A program made the translations under genes and the position numbers. A stretch of 64,000 nt of DNA, taken from contig NZ_CP032099.1 of assembly GCF_003544835.1 (NCBI RefSeq), forward strand, positions 1,488,001-1,552,000, in the 5' to 3' direction. Positions within the stretch are counted from its first letter, which is position 1. Each line of letters begins with the position of its first letter. The notes beneath the pieces are model-generated. The model ran no database searches and was not told the DNA's origin. It saw only the letters and a program-made list of their open reading frames with translations. This DNA comes from Aliarcobacter skirrowii CCUG 10374. GTDB taxonomy: Bacteria > Campylobacterota > Campylobacteria > Campylobacterales > Arcobacteraceae. Below, piece after piece: positions 40,420 to 48,136 of the stretch.

Positions 40420-41490
40420 TTGTCAAAAATTAGTAACAAAATAAACTTTGGTAACTATTTTGAAGATTTCAGCATTGGTCAAAAAATCATTCATCCACTT
40501 CCTAGAACTATAAGTGAGGGTGATGTATCTTTATACATCGCTTTTACAGGTTCTAGATTTGCGCTACACTCTTCTGATGTAGTTGCACAAGAGATGGGTT
40601 ATTCAAAAAGACCTATTGATGATATTTTAATGTTTCATTTGACATTTGGAAAATCTGTTCAAGATATATCTTTAAATGCAATCGCAAATTTAGGTTATGC
40701 TGAGATATCTTTTCCAAATCCAGTTTACATTGGTGATACAGTTAGTATGACTTCAACTGTAATTGGATTAAAAGAGAATTCAAATGGTAAAAGTGGAGTT
40801 GTATATGTTCACTCTATTGGAGTAAATCAAAATGGAAATGAAGTTTTAAACTTCAAAAGATGGGTTATGGTTCATAAAAAAGATCATAGCACAACAAGTG
40901 GAATAAATGAAGTTCCAACTTTCCAAAAAGCAACACCAATTTTAGACACTATTAATATTCCAACTATAAAATGTGTTGATGTCAGTGCTAGTGGTGGAGA
41001 GTATTTCTTTGAAGATTATGAAGTTGGTGAAAGACTTAATCATCCAGAGGGAATTACAATAGATAATAGTGACCATACACTTGCAACAAAGTTATATCAA
41101 AACAATGCAAAAGTACATTTCAACGACCATATGATGAAAAGTACACCTATGGGACAAAGACTTATGTATGGTGGAATTGTTATTTCAATGGCAAGAGCAA
41201 TATCATTTAATGGGCTTCAAAATGCCCAATGGGTATATGCAATAAATAGTGGAAGCCACTGTAATCCAACATATGCAACAGATACAATCTATGCTTATAG
41301 TGAGGTTTTGGAAAAAATTGATCATAAAAGAGAGGATATTGGACTTTTAAGATTAAGAACAATTGCTCTTAAAAATCAAAATCCAAAAGAGATTGAAAAT
41401 GCCAAAGGTGAAGATGGAAAATATCTTCCAAATGTAGTTTTAGATTTGGATTACACAGTTGTAATACCAAAAAAATCAACAAAAAAATAA
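40420..41490 (+). CDS. MaoC-like double hot-dog dehydratase, mesaconyl-CoA hydratase-like
   Basis: Start TTG at 40420 (MSKISNKINF), with AAGGAG 6 bases upstream, gives 356 residues; an earlier TTG at 40399 overlaps the previous gene and lacks a site. Two hot-dog repeats are visible: FEDFSIGQKIIHPLPRTISE (about 13-32) and FEDYEVGERLNHPEGITIDN (about 195-214), each followed by FTGSRFALHSS- or KVHFND-type segments. This layout and length match mesaconyl-CoA hydratase (beta-methylmalyl-CoA dehydratase) of the ethylmalonyl-CoA and 3-hydroxypropionate pathways. Itaconyl-CoA hydratases are a related alternative. The lyase neighbours on both sides support a C4/C5 hydroxyacyl-CoA substrate. Confidence 0.82.
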   Translation: MSKISNKINFGNYFEDFSIGQKIIHPLPRTISEGDVSLYIAFTGSRFALHSSDVVAQEMGYSKRPIDDILMFHLTFGKSVQDISLNAIANLGYAEISFPNPVYIGDTVSMTSTVIGLKENSNGKSGVVYVHSIGVNQNGNEVLNFKRWVMVHKKDHSTTSGINEVPTFQKATPILDTINIPTIKCVDVSASGGEYFFEDYEVGERLNHPEGITIDNSDHTLATKLYQNNAKVHFNDHMMKSTPMGQRLMYGGIVISMARAISFNGLQNAQWVYAINSGSHCNPTYATDTIYAYSEVLEKIDHKREDIGLLRLRTIALKNQNPKEIENAKGEDGKYLPNVVLDLDYTVVIPKKSTKK

Positions 41491-41519
41491 AAAATTAAAT
41501 TTAATAAAAAGGAAAAAAC

Positions 41520-42503
41520 ATGACACACCCAAAAGAAGCTTTATTTGAATCTGGTAAATCTTTACCAATTATTCCAACTTGTGAACACTTTGCAGGAAGC
41601 GAAAAGCTAATCCTAAAAGGTTTTGAAATGCAAAAAAAACTTGGACCTGTTTTTGATATTACTTGTGATTGTGAAGATGGTGCTGAAACTGGAAAAGAGG
41701 TTGAGCATGCTAATATGATTGTTAGAGTTGTAAACTCTGATGCAAACCCTTATGGTATGGCAGGAACAAGAATCCATGACCATTCTCATCCAGATTGGAG
41801 ACAAGATGTTGATATTTTAGTAAATGGTGCTGGTGAAAAATTAGCATATATTACTTTACCTAAATCAACTTGTTATGAAGATGCTAAAACTCAAATTGAG
41901 TATATTCAAGCTGTTGCAAAAAAAGCTGGAATTAAAAGAGAGATTCCAATTCACGTTTTAATCGAAACGCATGGAGCTCTACAAGATGTTGAAAAAATTG
42001 CAACATTACCTTGGTTACAAGTTTTAGATTTTGGTCTAATGGATTTTGTAAGTGGATATCAAGGAGCAATTCCAGCAATTAATATGAGAAGTCCAGGTCA
42101 ATTTGATCACAGATTAATTGGAGCTGCAAAAGCAAGAGTTGCACAAGCTGCTATTCAAAACTGCGTAATTCCTTGTCACAATGTAACTTTAGATTTAAAA
42201 AATCCATACCAAACATACAAAGATGCTGAAAGAGCTAGAAATGAGTTTGGATTTATGAGAATGTGGTCAATTTACCCAACACAAGTTCAAGCTATTGTTG
42301 ATGCTATGAAACCTGATTTTACAGAGCTTGAAGCTGCACAAAATATTTTAATTAAAGCTCAAGATGCTGAGTGGGGACCAATTCAATATGATGGTGAGTT
42401 ACACGATAGAGCAACTTATAGATACTTCTGGGAATTAGTTCAAAGAGCTAAATTCTCTGGTGTTAAATTAATGGAAGAGGCAGAAAAAAGATTTTTTGCC
42501 TAA
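41520..42503 (+). CDS. HpcH/HpaI-family CoA-ester lyase (malyl/methylmalyl-CoA lyase-like)
   Basis: A 327-residue protein with an AAAAAGGAA ribosome site. The CitE-like barrel has FDITCDCEDGAETG (about 45-58), RIHDHSHPDW, catalytic/metal residues Glu149 (VLIETHGAL) and Asp175 (FGLMDFVSG), and the C-terminal SIYPTQV segment seen in CoA-binding lyases. It belongs to a branch resembling the betaproteobacterial CoA-ester lyases that sit with TCA-cycle genes. It differs clearly from the 377-residue lyase of the same cluster, so the two probably act on different esters or in different directions. A strong terminator follows. Confidence 0.85.
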   Translation: MTHPKEALFESGKSLPIIPTCEHFAGSEKLILKGFEMQKKLGPVFDITCDCEDGAETGKEVEHANMIVRVVNSDANPYGMAGTRIHDHSHPDWRQDVDILVNGAGEKLAYITLPKSTCYEDAKTQIEYIQAVAKKAGIKREIPIHVLIETHGALQDVEKIATLPWLQVLDFGLMDFVSGYQGAIPAINMRSPGQFDHRLIGAAKARVAQAAIQNCVIPCHNVTLDLKNPYQTYKDAERARNEFGFMRMWSIYPTQVQAIVDAMKPDFTELEAAQNILIKAQDAEWGPIQYDGELHDRATYRYFWELVQRAKFSGVKLMEEAEKRFFA

Positions 42504-42520
42504 TTTTTAGATGATTTAAG

Positions 42521-42551
42521 AAGCTACTCTTTTTTAAGGGTAGCTTTTTTT
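42521..42551 (+). terminator. Terminator after the CoA-ester gene cluster
   Basis: A 10-bp stem (AAGCTACTCT / AGGGTAGCTT, one G-T pair) with a 6-base loop is followed by six T. It is a classic intrinsic terminator. Confidence 0.9.
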
Positions 42552-42627
42552 AATTCCAAAATTATACACTTTTCTATTTTTTTTAAAAAAAATCTTTTAA
42601 AAAAGGGAAGTTTATAAACTGCATTGA

Positions 42628-42633
42628 TATAAT
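42628..42633 (+). promoter_or_regulatory. -10 box of the fumarase gene
   Basis: TATAAT lies within TTGATATAATTATC, 31 bp before the start codon and after the upstream terminator, giving fumarase its own transcript. Confidence 0.55.
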
Positions 42634-42664
42634 TATCAAATTTCTAAAACAAAAAGGAAAATTT

Positions 42665-44164
42665 ATGAGCAAAAAAATAACAGAACAGGACATTATAGAT
42701 TCAGTTGCATCTGCATGTCAATTTATATCTTTTTATCATCCAGAGGATTTTGTAAAAGGTATGGTTGAAGCTTATGAGAAAGAGCAAAGTGACTCTGCAA
42801 AAAATGCAATTGGACAAATTTTAATTAACTCAAAAATGTGTGCTATGGGACACAGACCTCTATGTCAAGATACAGGAAGTGTTAATATTTTTGTGAAAGT
42901 TGGTTTAAAAGCAAACCTAGATATTACAAAAAATTTAGAAGATTTATTAAATGAAGGTGTTGCAAAAGGTTATACAGACCCTGATAATACTTTAAGATTT
43001 TCAGTTGTAAGTGATCCAGCTGGAAAAAGAGTAAATACAAAAAATAATACTCCAGCAGTAATTCATGTAAGTGTTGATAACTCAGATAAACTTGATATTA
43101 CAGTTGCAGCAAAAGGTGGAGGAAGTGAAAACAAATCTAAATTTGCTGTTTTAAATCCAAGTGATAGTATTTATGATTGGGTTATGGCAAATGTAAAAGA
43201 TATGGGAGCTGGATGGTGTCCTCCTGGTATTTTAGGAATTGGAATTGGTGGAAATCCTGAAAAAGCAATGTTACTTGCAAAAGAGTCTTTAATGGGACAT
43301 GTTGATATTCATGAATTAAAGCAGCGAGGAGCTCAAAATCCACTTGAAGAGTTAAGACTTAAACTTTATGAAGATATAAATAAACTTGGAATTGGAGCTC
43401 AAGGTCTTGGTGGATTAACAACTGTTTTAGATGTTAAAATTTTAGATTATCCATGTCATGCTGCATCACTTCCTGTTGCTATGATTCCAAACTGTGCAGC
43501 AACAAGACATATTCACTTTGAATTAGATGGAAATGGTCCAGCTAAATTTGAAAAACCTGATTTAGACCTTTGGCCAGATATTAAACTTCCAATGGATACT
43601 ATTAAAAGAGTAAATATTGAAGATTTAACAAAAGAGAACTTATCTCAATTTAAATCTGGTGATACTTTATTATTATCTGGAAAAATTTTAACTGCACGAG
43701 ATGCTGCTCATAAAAAAATAGTTGAGTACAAAAATGCTGGAAAACCTCTTCCAAATGGTGTTGATTTAAAAGATAAATTTATTTACTATGTTGGACCAGT
43801 TGATCCAGTTCGAGATGAAGTTGTAGGACCTGCAGGACCAACAACATCTACAAGAATGGATAAATTTACAAAAGATATGATGGAAATTGGAATTATGGGA
43901 ATGATTGGAAAAGGTGAAAGAAAACAACCTACAATAGACCTAATCAAAGAGTACAAATCTATCTATCTTATAGCAACTGGAGGAGCTGCTTATTTAATTG
44001 CTCAATCAATTAAGGGTGCAAAAACTTTAGCATTTGAAGAGCTTGGAATGGAAGCTATTTATGAGTTTGAAGTAAAAGATATGCCTGTAACTGTTGCAGT
44101 GGATACTGAAGGAAACTCTATTCATACAACAGGACCTGCTAAATGGAGAACTATTAATAAATAG
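42665..44164 (+). CDS. Class I fumarate hydratase (possible mesaconase)
   Basis: This iron-sulfur hydratase converts fumarate to malate; several class I enzymes also convert mesaconate to citramalate. The 499-residue protein fuses the alpha and beta parts. The [4Fe-4S] ligand candidates are Cys in RPLCQDTGS, GAGWCPPG and IPNCAATRH. The C-terminal half has GPAGPTTSTRMD, MIGKGER and ATGGAAYLIAQS. It starts at ATG 42665 after AAAAGGAA. It lies 161 bp downstream of a four-gene CoA-ester cluster but has its own promoter and terminator. Mesaconase activity is suggested only by context. Confidence 0.93.
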   Translation: MSKKITEQDIIDSVASACQFISFYHPEDFVKGMVEAYEKEQSDSAKNAIGQILINSKMCAMGHRPLCQDTGSVNIFVKVGLKANLDITKNLEDLLNEGVAKGYTDPDNTLRFSVVSDPAGKRVNTKNNTPAVIHVSVDNSDKLDITVAAKGGGSENKSKFAVLNPSDSIYDWVMANVKDMGAGWCPPGILGIGIGGNPEKAMLLAKESLMGHVDIHELKQRGAQNPLEELRLKLYEDINKLGIGAQGLGGLTTVLDVKILDYPCHAASLPVAMIPNCAATRHIHFELDGNGPAKFEKPDLDLWPDIKLPMDTIKRVNIEDLTKENLSQFKSGDTLLLSGKILTARDAAHKKIVEYKNAGKPLPNGVDLKDKFIYYVGPVDPVRDEVVGPAGPTTSTRMDKFTKDMMEIGIMGMIGKGERKQPTIDLIKEYKSIYLIATGGAAYLIAQSIKGAKTLAFEELGMEAIYEFEVKDMPVTVAVDTEGNSIHTTGPAKWRTINK

Positions 44165-44171
44165 TTCTTAT

Positions 44172-44209
44172 TTTACAAAGAGCCACAAATACTATAGGCT
44201 CTTTGTAAA
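44172..44209 (+). terminator. Terminator after fumarase
   Basis: A 13-bp perfect stem (TTTACAAAGAGCC / GGCTCTTTGTAAA) with a 12-base loop lies 7 bp after the stop codon. The T tract is weak. Confidence 0.7.
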
Positions 44210-44317
44210 TATTTTCTTAAACTACTCTTAAATTAACAAATTATATTTCGTTTTTGACTTTTAAAATACTTTTTTTCGATACTATTGCACTTCAAAATAT
44301 TTTAGGATTTTATAATT

Positions 44318-45157
44318 ATGGATTTATTAGAAGATTTAAAAGATTACTTAGGTTTTGCGGTTGCTGGAAACTTTGCAAATCACTTGGGTGAGGCTGGAGA
44401 AGCTGATGAGTTTTCTGTTATAAAAACAACAGAAAAAGATGCTCCAAAAGGGATGTTTCCTTTTTATATAAAAGGTCATGATAGTTTTTTAGGAACTTAT
44501 CCTATTTGTGATGAAGTCATATTAACTCATGGAAGAGAAGATGATAAACTGCAAGTTGAGGCTGAAGTTGCCCTTATTTGTGATTTTGTATATGAAAATG
44601 AAAAGGTCGTTGATATTGTTCCTAGATATTTTAGTGCTTTTAATGATTGCTCATTAAGATTTCAAGATGGAAGCAAACTTAGCACTAAAAAAAATTGGGG
44701 AGAGAAAACTAAAGGGATATCTCAAGATATAATTCCTATTGATAACTTCACAGAAAAAGGAATTTTAAGCAAATATCATATCTCTTCTTTTATAAAAAGA
44801 GATGGAATTGTATATGATTATGGAACAACTAGTTCAGTTAAATCATATAGTTACTTTTTTGAGAAATTAAAAAATTGGATGATTGATATTTTAAATACTC
44901 AAGAGGATTGTGGACCACTTGAAGAGCTTACACAGTTTATGAAATTTGCTGCAAAAGATGCAAAAGGTATTGTAATAGCTGCAGGTGCAACAGCTTATAC
45001 AGATTTTGGTAAAAAAAACTTTTTGAAAAAAGGTGATGAGATATTTGTATATGTTTACAATGCACATGCTCATAGTTTTCAAGATATTATGAATGATATG
45101 TGTGGAATGGATATTTATTTAGGACAATGTTCAAAGCTACACCAAATAGTAAAATAG
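44318..45157 (+). CDS. DUF5718 family protein, fumarylacetoacetase-hydrolase-like
   Basis: A 279-residue soluble protein. The opening FAVAGNFANHLGEAGE and the later QVEAEVALICDF recall the fumarylacetoacetate hydrolase fold (GxNYxxHxxE and ExELAVV motifs), where such residues bind a divalent metal. I recall the family as DUF5718, present in Campylobacter and Helicobacter relatives, without an assigned reaction. FAH-fold enzymes act on beta-diketo or oxalo-acids, for example oxaloacetate decarboxylation, and that would fit beside fumarase, but this is inference. The last 207 bp recur at 46616-46822. Confidence 0.7.
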   Translation: MDLLEDLKDYLGFAVAGNFANHLGEAGEADEFSVIKTTEKDAPKGMFPFYIKGHDSFLGTYPICDEVILTHGREDDKLQVEAEVALICDFVYENEKVVDIVPRYFSAFNDCSLRFQDGSKLSTKKNWGEKTKGISQDIIPIDNFTEKGILSKYHISSFIKRDGIVYDYGTTSSVKSYSYFFEKLKNWMIDILNTQEDCGPLEELTQFMKFAAKDAKGIVIAAGATAYTDFGKKNFLKKGDEIFVYVYNAHAHSFQDIMNDMCGMDIYLGQCSKLHQIVK

Positions 45158-45175
45158 ATTTTATTACAAATAATA

Positions 45176-45201
45176 AGTAGCAGATTTTAAAATCTGCTAC
45201 T
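45176..45201. terminator. Bidirectional palindromic terminator
   Basis: A perfect 26-bp palindrome (13-bp arms, AGTAGCAGATTTT / AAAATCTGCTACT) lies between convergent genes and contains the stop codon of the hemerythrin/PAS gene. Confidence 0.85.
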
Positions 45202-46198
45202 CCCAATCTAAAAGTCGTTTCTCTCCTTGTAATGCTCTTATATCGGTAACATCTTGCGACATTTCAATTACACCTTTATAGTTTTTTTGCTCATCTCTTA
45301 CAGCAAAATATCTTATATGTACAAACTTTCCTTTAAAATTAATCCAAAAATCAGCAATATCTTGACGTCCTGCTTTAAACTCTTCAAGAATTTTTAGAAC
45401 CTGATCAACACTCTTTGGAGGGTGGCAAAATTTAACCTCTCTTCCAATTATTCCAGCACTTCTTGGAAAAACTCTATCATCTCCACGATTATAAAAAATA
45501 ACTCTATCATTTTCATCTACATAGGTAATATCTACAGGTAAGAACTTAAATATAAAGTTTACTTGTTCAGGTGTTAAATAACCTTCATCATAATGAGTTC
45601 TTCCCTCAAGAGAGAATGGTAATTCTCTTCTTTTCTTATCCATACTTGGATGAATATACTCTGGTTCTACATTGCTTGTCTCTTTATTTAGAATCTCTGG
45701 AAATCTAGGAGGAAGAGTTGTAAACATCCAACCAATTTCGCTATCACCTTCATAAAACTCTTCCCAATCTTCCTCTTTTAATAGTTGCAAAGCATTTGGA
45801 AGAAGCCTATTCTCTTCTACATTTATTAAATGAATCAAATTATTATATAAATTTGTACATTTTTCTATAATTGAGTCAAAATCTTTTGATTCAATACTTT
45901 CTCTTACATCTTTTATTATTGCTCTAATATCATCGTGAAAAGACCACATTCCTTGAGATGGACCAGTCCAACCATATTTTTCAAGATAAGGAAAAAGTTG
46001 ATTCTCTTTTCTTGCAAAATGCTTTTCTACTTCACAAATTTGGTTAAAAATATTATAAAATTTCTGATAATCTTTTTTTGGATCTGTATTAAAAAGTTCA
46101 GAAAATAGCTCTTTTATTAATATATTCTCTTCTAAATATACTCTTACTGGATGACCTTTTTTAAATATTTCAATATTATTTGATAAATCACTTAACAT
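45197..46198 (-). CDS. Hemerythrin/DUF438-PAS sensor protein
   Basis: A 333-residue cytoplasmic protein. Residues about 10-140 form a hemerythrin-like four-helix region with spaced His/Glu ligands (KGHPVRVYLEEN, VEKHFARKENQLFP, SFHDDIRA, HLINVEENRLLP). A DUF438-type linker (PPRFPEI, about 170-215) and a C-terminal PAS domain (about 225-330, KFLPVDITYVDENDRVIFYNRG, then IIGREVKFCHPPKSVDQVLKI) follow. There is no output domain. Such proteins may sense oxygen, NO or iron through a di-iron or heme centre, but the signal is unknown. A 21-bp palindrome lies 20 bp upstream of its start. Confidence 0.85.
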   Translation of the reverse strand: MLSDLSNNIEIFKKGHPVRVYLEENILIKELFSELFNTDPKKDYQKFYNIFNQICEVEKHFARKENQLFPYLEKYGWTGPSQGMWSFHDDIRAIIKDVRESIESKDFDSIIEKCTNLYNNLIHLINVEENRLLPNALQLLKEEDWEEFYEGDSEIGWMFTTLPPRFPEILNKETSNVEPEYIHPSMDKKRRELPFSLEGRTHYDEGYLTPEQVNFIFKFLPVDITYVDENDRVIFYNRGDDRVFPRSAGIIGREVKFCHPPKSVDQVLKILEEFKAGRQDIADFWINFKGKFVHIRYFAVRDEQKNYKGVIEMSQDVTDIRALQGEKRLLDWE

Positions 46199-46218
46199 CT
46201 TAAATTCCTTTTATAAAT

Positions 46219-46239
46219 ATAGGATAAAGTTTATCCTAT
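46219..46239 (-). promoter_or_regulatory. Palindrome upstream of the hemerythrin/PAS gene
   Basis: The inverted repeat ATAGGATAAA-N-TTTATCCTAT has 10-bp arms and a 1-base centre, and lies 20 bp before the start codon. It could be an operator for a dimeric regulator or a 5' UTR hairpin. A terminator role is less likely since no transcript is expected to end there. Confidence 0.5.
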
Positions 46240-46307
46240 TTAAAATTTTTGGATAATGATTTTAGTCAAGAGTAAATAATATTTTTTCTAAGTTCATGCT
46301 ATTATAA

Positions 46308-46615
46308 TTTGATTTAATATCAAATTATAATTATTTAGAATCTCATGTTCAACTTATAAGCAATATATCTAAAACTGTTCATGAGTTACAAAAAGAAAGA
46401 GGAATGAGTGCTGGTTATTTTAGAAGCAAAGGAGAAAAATTTGGATCACAATTAGAAAATCAAAAAGTTGAAACTTCAAAAAATATCAATATTTTACAAA
46501 CCAATCTTAAACATAAAAATTATGATAAAAATGTATTAGAATTAATCAATAATGTTTTAAAAGATTAAACCAAATTGATAATATTCGTATACAAGTATTT
46601 GAACTTAAAATTCCA
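46308..46615 (+). pseudogene. Frameshifted fragment of a NIT-domain chemoreceptor
   Basis: An open stretch without a proper start encodes the N-terminal part of a nitrate/nitrite-sensing (NIT) periplasmic domain: SHVQLISNISKTVHELQKER followed by GMSAGYFRSKGEKFGSQLEN, as in NIT-containing chemotaxis receptors. At about 46556-46562 (TTTTAAAA run) the frame is lost. Reading one base over restores LNQIDNIRIQVFELKIP, which then runs in frame into the DUF5718 fragment. No membrane helix before it and no signalling domain after it remain. It is a decayed and truncated relic. Confidence 0.8.
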
Positions 46616-46822
46616 GCAAAAGATGCAAAAGGTATTGTAATAGCAGTAGGTGCAACAGCTTATACAGATTTTGGTAAAAAAAACTTTTTGAAAAAAGGTG
46701 ATGAGATATTTGTATATGTTTATAACGCACACGCACACAGTTTTCAAGATATTATGAATGATATGTGTGGAATGGATACATACCTTGGACAGTGTTCAAA
46801 ACTTCATCAAGTAGTAAAATAG
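46616..46822 (+). pseudogene. Second copy of the 3' end of the DUF5718 gene
   Basis: These 207 bp repeat 44951-45157. By direct comparison 17 bases differ (about 92% identity), but only three of 69 codons change residue (A to V, I to T, I to V) and the stop is kept. Mostly synonymous differences mean the donor was a functional relative (paralogue or another strain) rather than a decaying local copy. It is fused in frame to the chemoreceptor fragment upstream. Confidence 0.88.
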
Positions 46823-46849
46823 ATAAAAGTGCTTAAAGCACTTTTATCT
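46821..46849. terminator. Bidirectional terminator before the porin gene end
   Basis: A 12-bp perfect stem (AGATAAAAGTGC / GCACTTTTATCT) with a 5-base loop overlaps the stop of the DUF5718 remnant on one side and the porin stop on the other. Confidence 0.85.
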
Positions 46850-48002
46850 AAAATTTATACTCAATACTTGCTAAATATTTATCATAACCATTATATTTGT
46901 TATTTTGTGAATCCGCTTTTACTTTTACATAAGCAAGTCCTAAAGCCAACTCTTCACTAAAGTTATATTCAAAAATTAAATTTAACTCTCTTTCGTCCAT
47001 TCCAGAAACCTGATCATCATATCTTGTGTATCCATATAGTGCTGTAAAGTCAAATCTCTCTTCAATATTTGCATTTAAAGAGGCATAGATAGTTCTTGCA
47101 TCTTTTGTGTAGTTTTGATTTCCATCTTTAAATGGAGAAATAGTGTCACCATATGTTGTCATAATATCTGCTCCACCTTTATCGCTTGTAACTATAGCTC
47201 CACCAGTTAATTTAAAAATATCAGCTTTTCCAAAAACTTCTGCATGAGCAATATATCCATTATCATTACCAGAGAAGCTTCTGTATTTACTTGTAAGATT
47301 ACTTCTTGCATATTCAAGATTTGCTCCACCAAATTCATGCTCATAAGCTACTTTTAAACCATAAAATTTAACAGCATCTGGAATTTGATAATAGTATGGA
47401 TTAAACACAAAACCTTCAATAGCCTCATCTTTAATCTCTATTGCATATACTCCTTTTTTTGTATAATCCTCTAAAGGTCTATCAAAATGAGAACTTTCAT
47501 CAATATCAGATGTTGCAGTTTTTTCTGAGTACGCTAATGTAAATAAAACAGCTGGTATCGCATCTATCTCTACTATTGCACCTTGTTGATAATCAGTAAG
47601 CCAAGCTAATTCACTCTCATATCTTCCAGCTTTAAAAATAAATCCTTGCTCTAACTCATACTTTAAATATGCTTGAGTTAATAAACCATTGTTTTTGTAT
47701 CCATCACTTCCAGGAACTGCACCATTTTCCCAATCTTTACTATATTTTTCAGCAATTTTTAAATTCCCTTTTCCTTCAAGTCCAAGACTGAAATTATAAA
47801 AATTATCTGTGTTGTATTTTAATTTTAAATGAGCATTTCCAAATGAGTTATCTTTTGTTGTACCTTTATTTTGTTGAGTTTGTGCGTATAAAGCTACACT
47901 TCCCTCAAAAAATCCATTTGTTATAGCATCTGAAACACTATTTGCACTAAGTGTTGTTGTAAGAAGTGTTGCAGCCCCCAAAGACATTGCTATTTTTTTC
48001 AT
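46848..48002 (-). CDS. Outer membrane porin, Campylobacterota Opr type
   Basis: A 384-residue beta-barrel protein with a signal peptide (about 1-20, MKKIAMSLGAATLLTTTLSA). The rest alternates short amphipathic strands and Gly/Asn/Asp-rich loops, and ends in a C-terminal aromatic strand, LASIEYKF, the outer-membrane assembly signal. The segments GRYESELAWLTDYQQGAIVE and YYYQIPDAVKFYGLKVAYEHEF fit the OprD-like porins of Campylobacter relatives. Substrate preference is unknown. The ATG at 48002 has an AAGGAG site. It is divergent from prs over 134 bp. Confidence 0.82.
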   Translation of the reverse strand: MKKIAMSLGAATLLTTTLSANSVSDAITNGFFEGSVALYAQTQQNKGTTKDNSFGNAHLKLKYNTDNFYNFSLGLEGKGNLKIAEKYSKDWENGAVPGSDGYKNNGLLTQAYLKYELEQGFIFKAGRYESELAWLTDYQQGAIVEIDAIPAVLFTLAYSEKTATSDIDESSHFDRPLEDYTKKGVYAIEIKDEAIEGFVFNPYYYQIPDAVKFYGLKVAYEHEFGGANLEYARSNLTSKYRSFSGNDNGYIAHAEVFGKADIFKLTGGAIVTSDKGGADIMTTYGDTISPFKDGNQNYTKDARTIYASLNANIEERFDFTALYGYTRYDDQVSGMDERELNLIFEYNFSEELALGLAYVKVKADSQNNKYNGYDKYLASIEYKF

Positions 48003-48136
48003 AAATTTTCTCCTTATGATTTTTTAAGTGCTAACTTTATTATTATTTTTATTAATAGTTGCTTACTATACAATTATTATTAAAGCGCTTTTTTGTTATG
48101 ATTTGCGATTAAATTTAAAAGAATTAAGGAAAATTT

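Noticed and set aside
46565-46747. 60-codon minus-strand frame (Cys/Tyr-rich), and its twin at 44891-45082
   Set aside because: Mirror frames of the duplicated DUF5718 tail; they recur only because the DNA is repeated.
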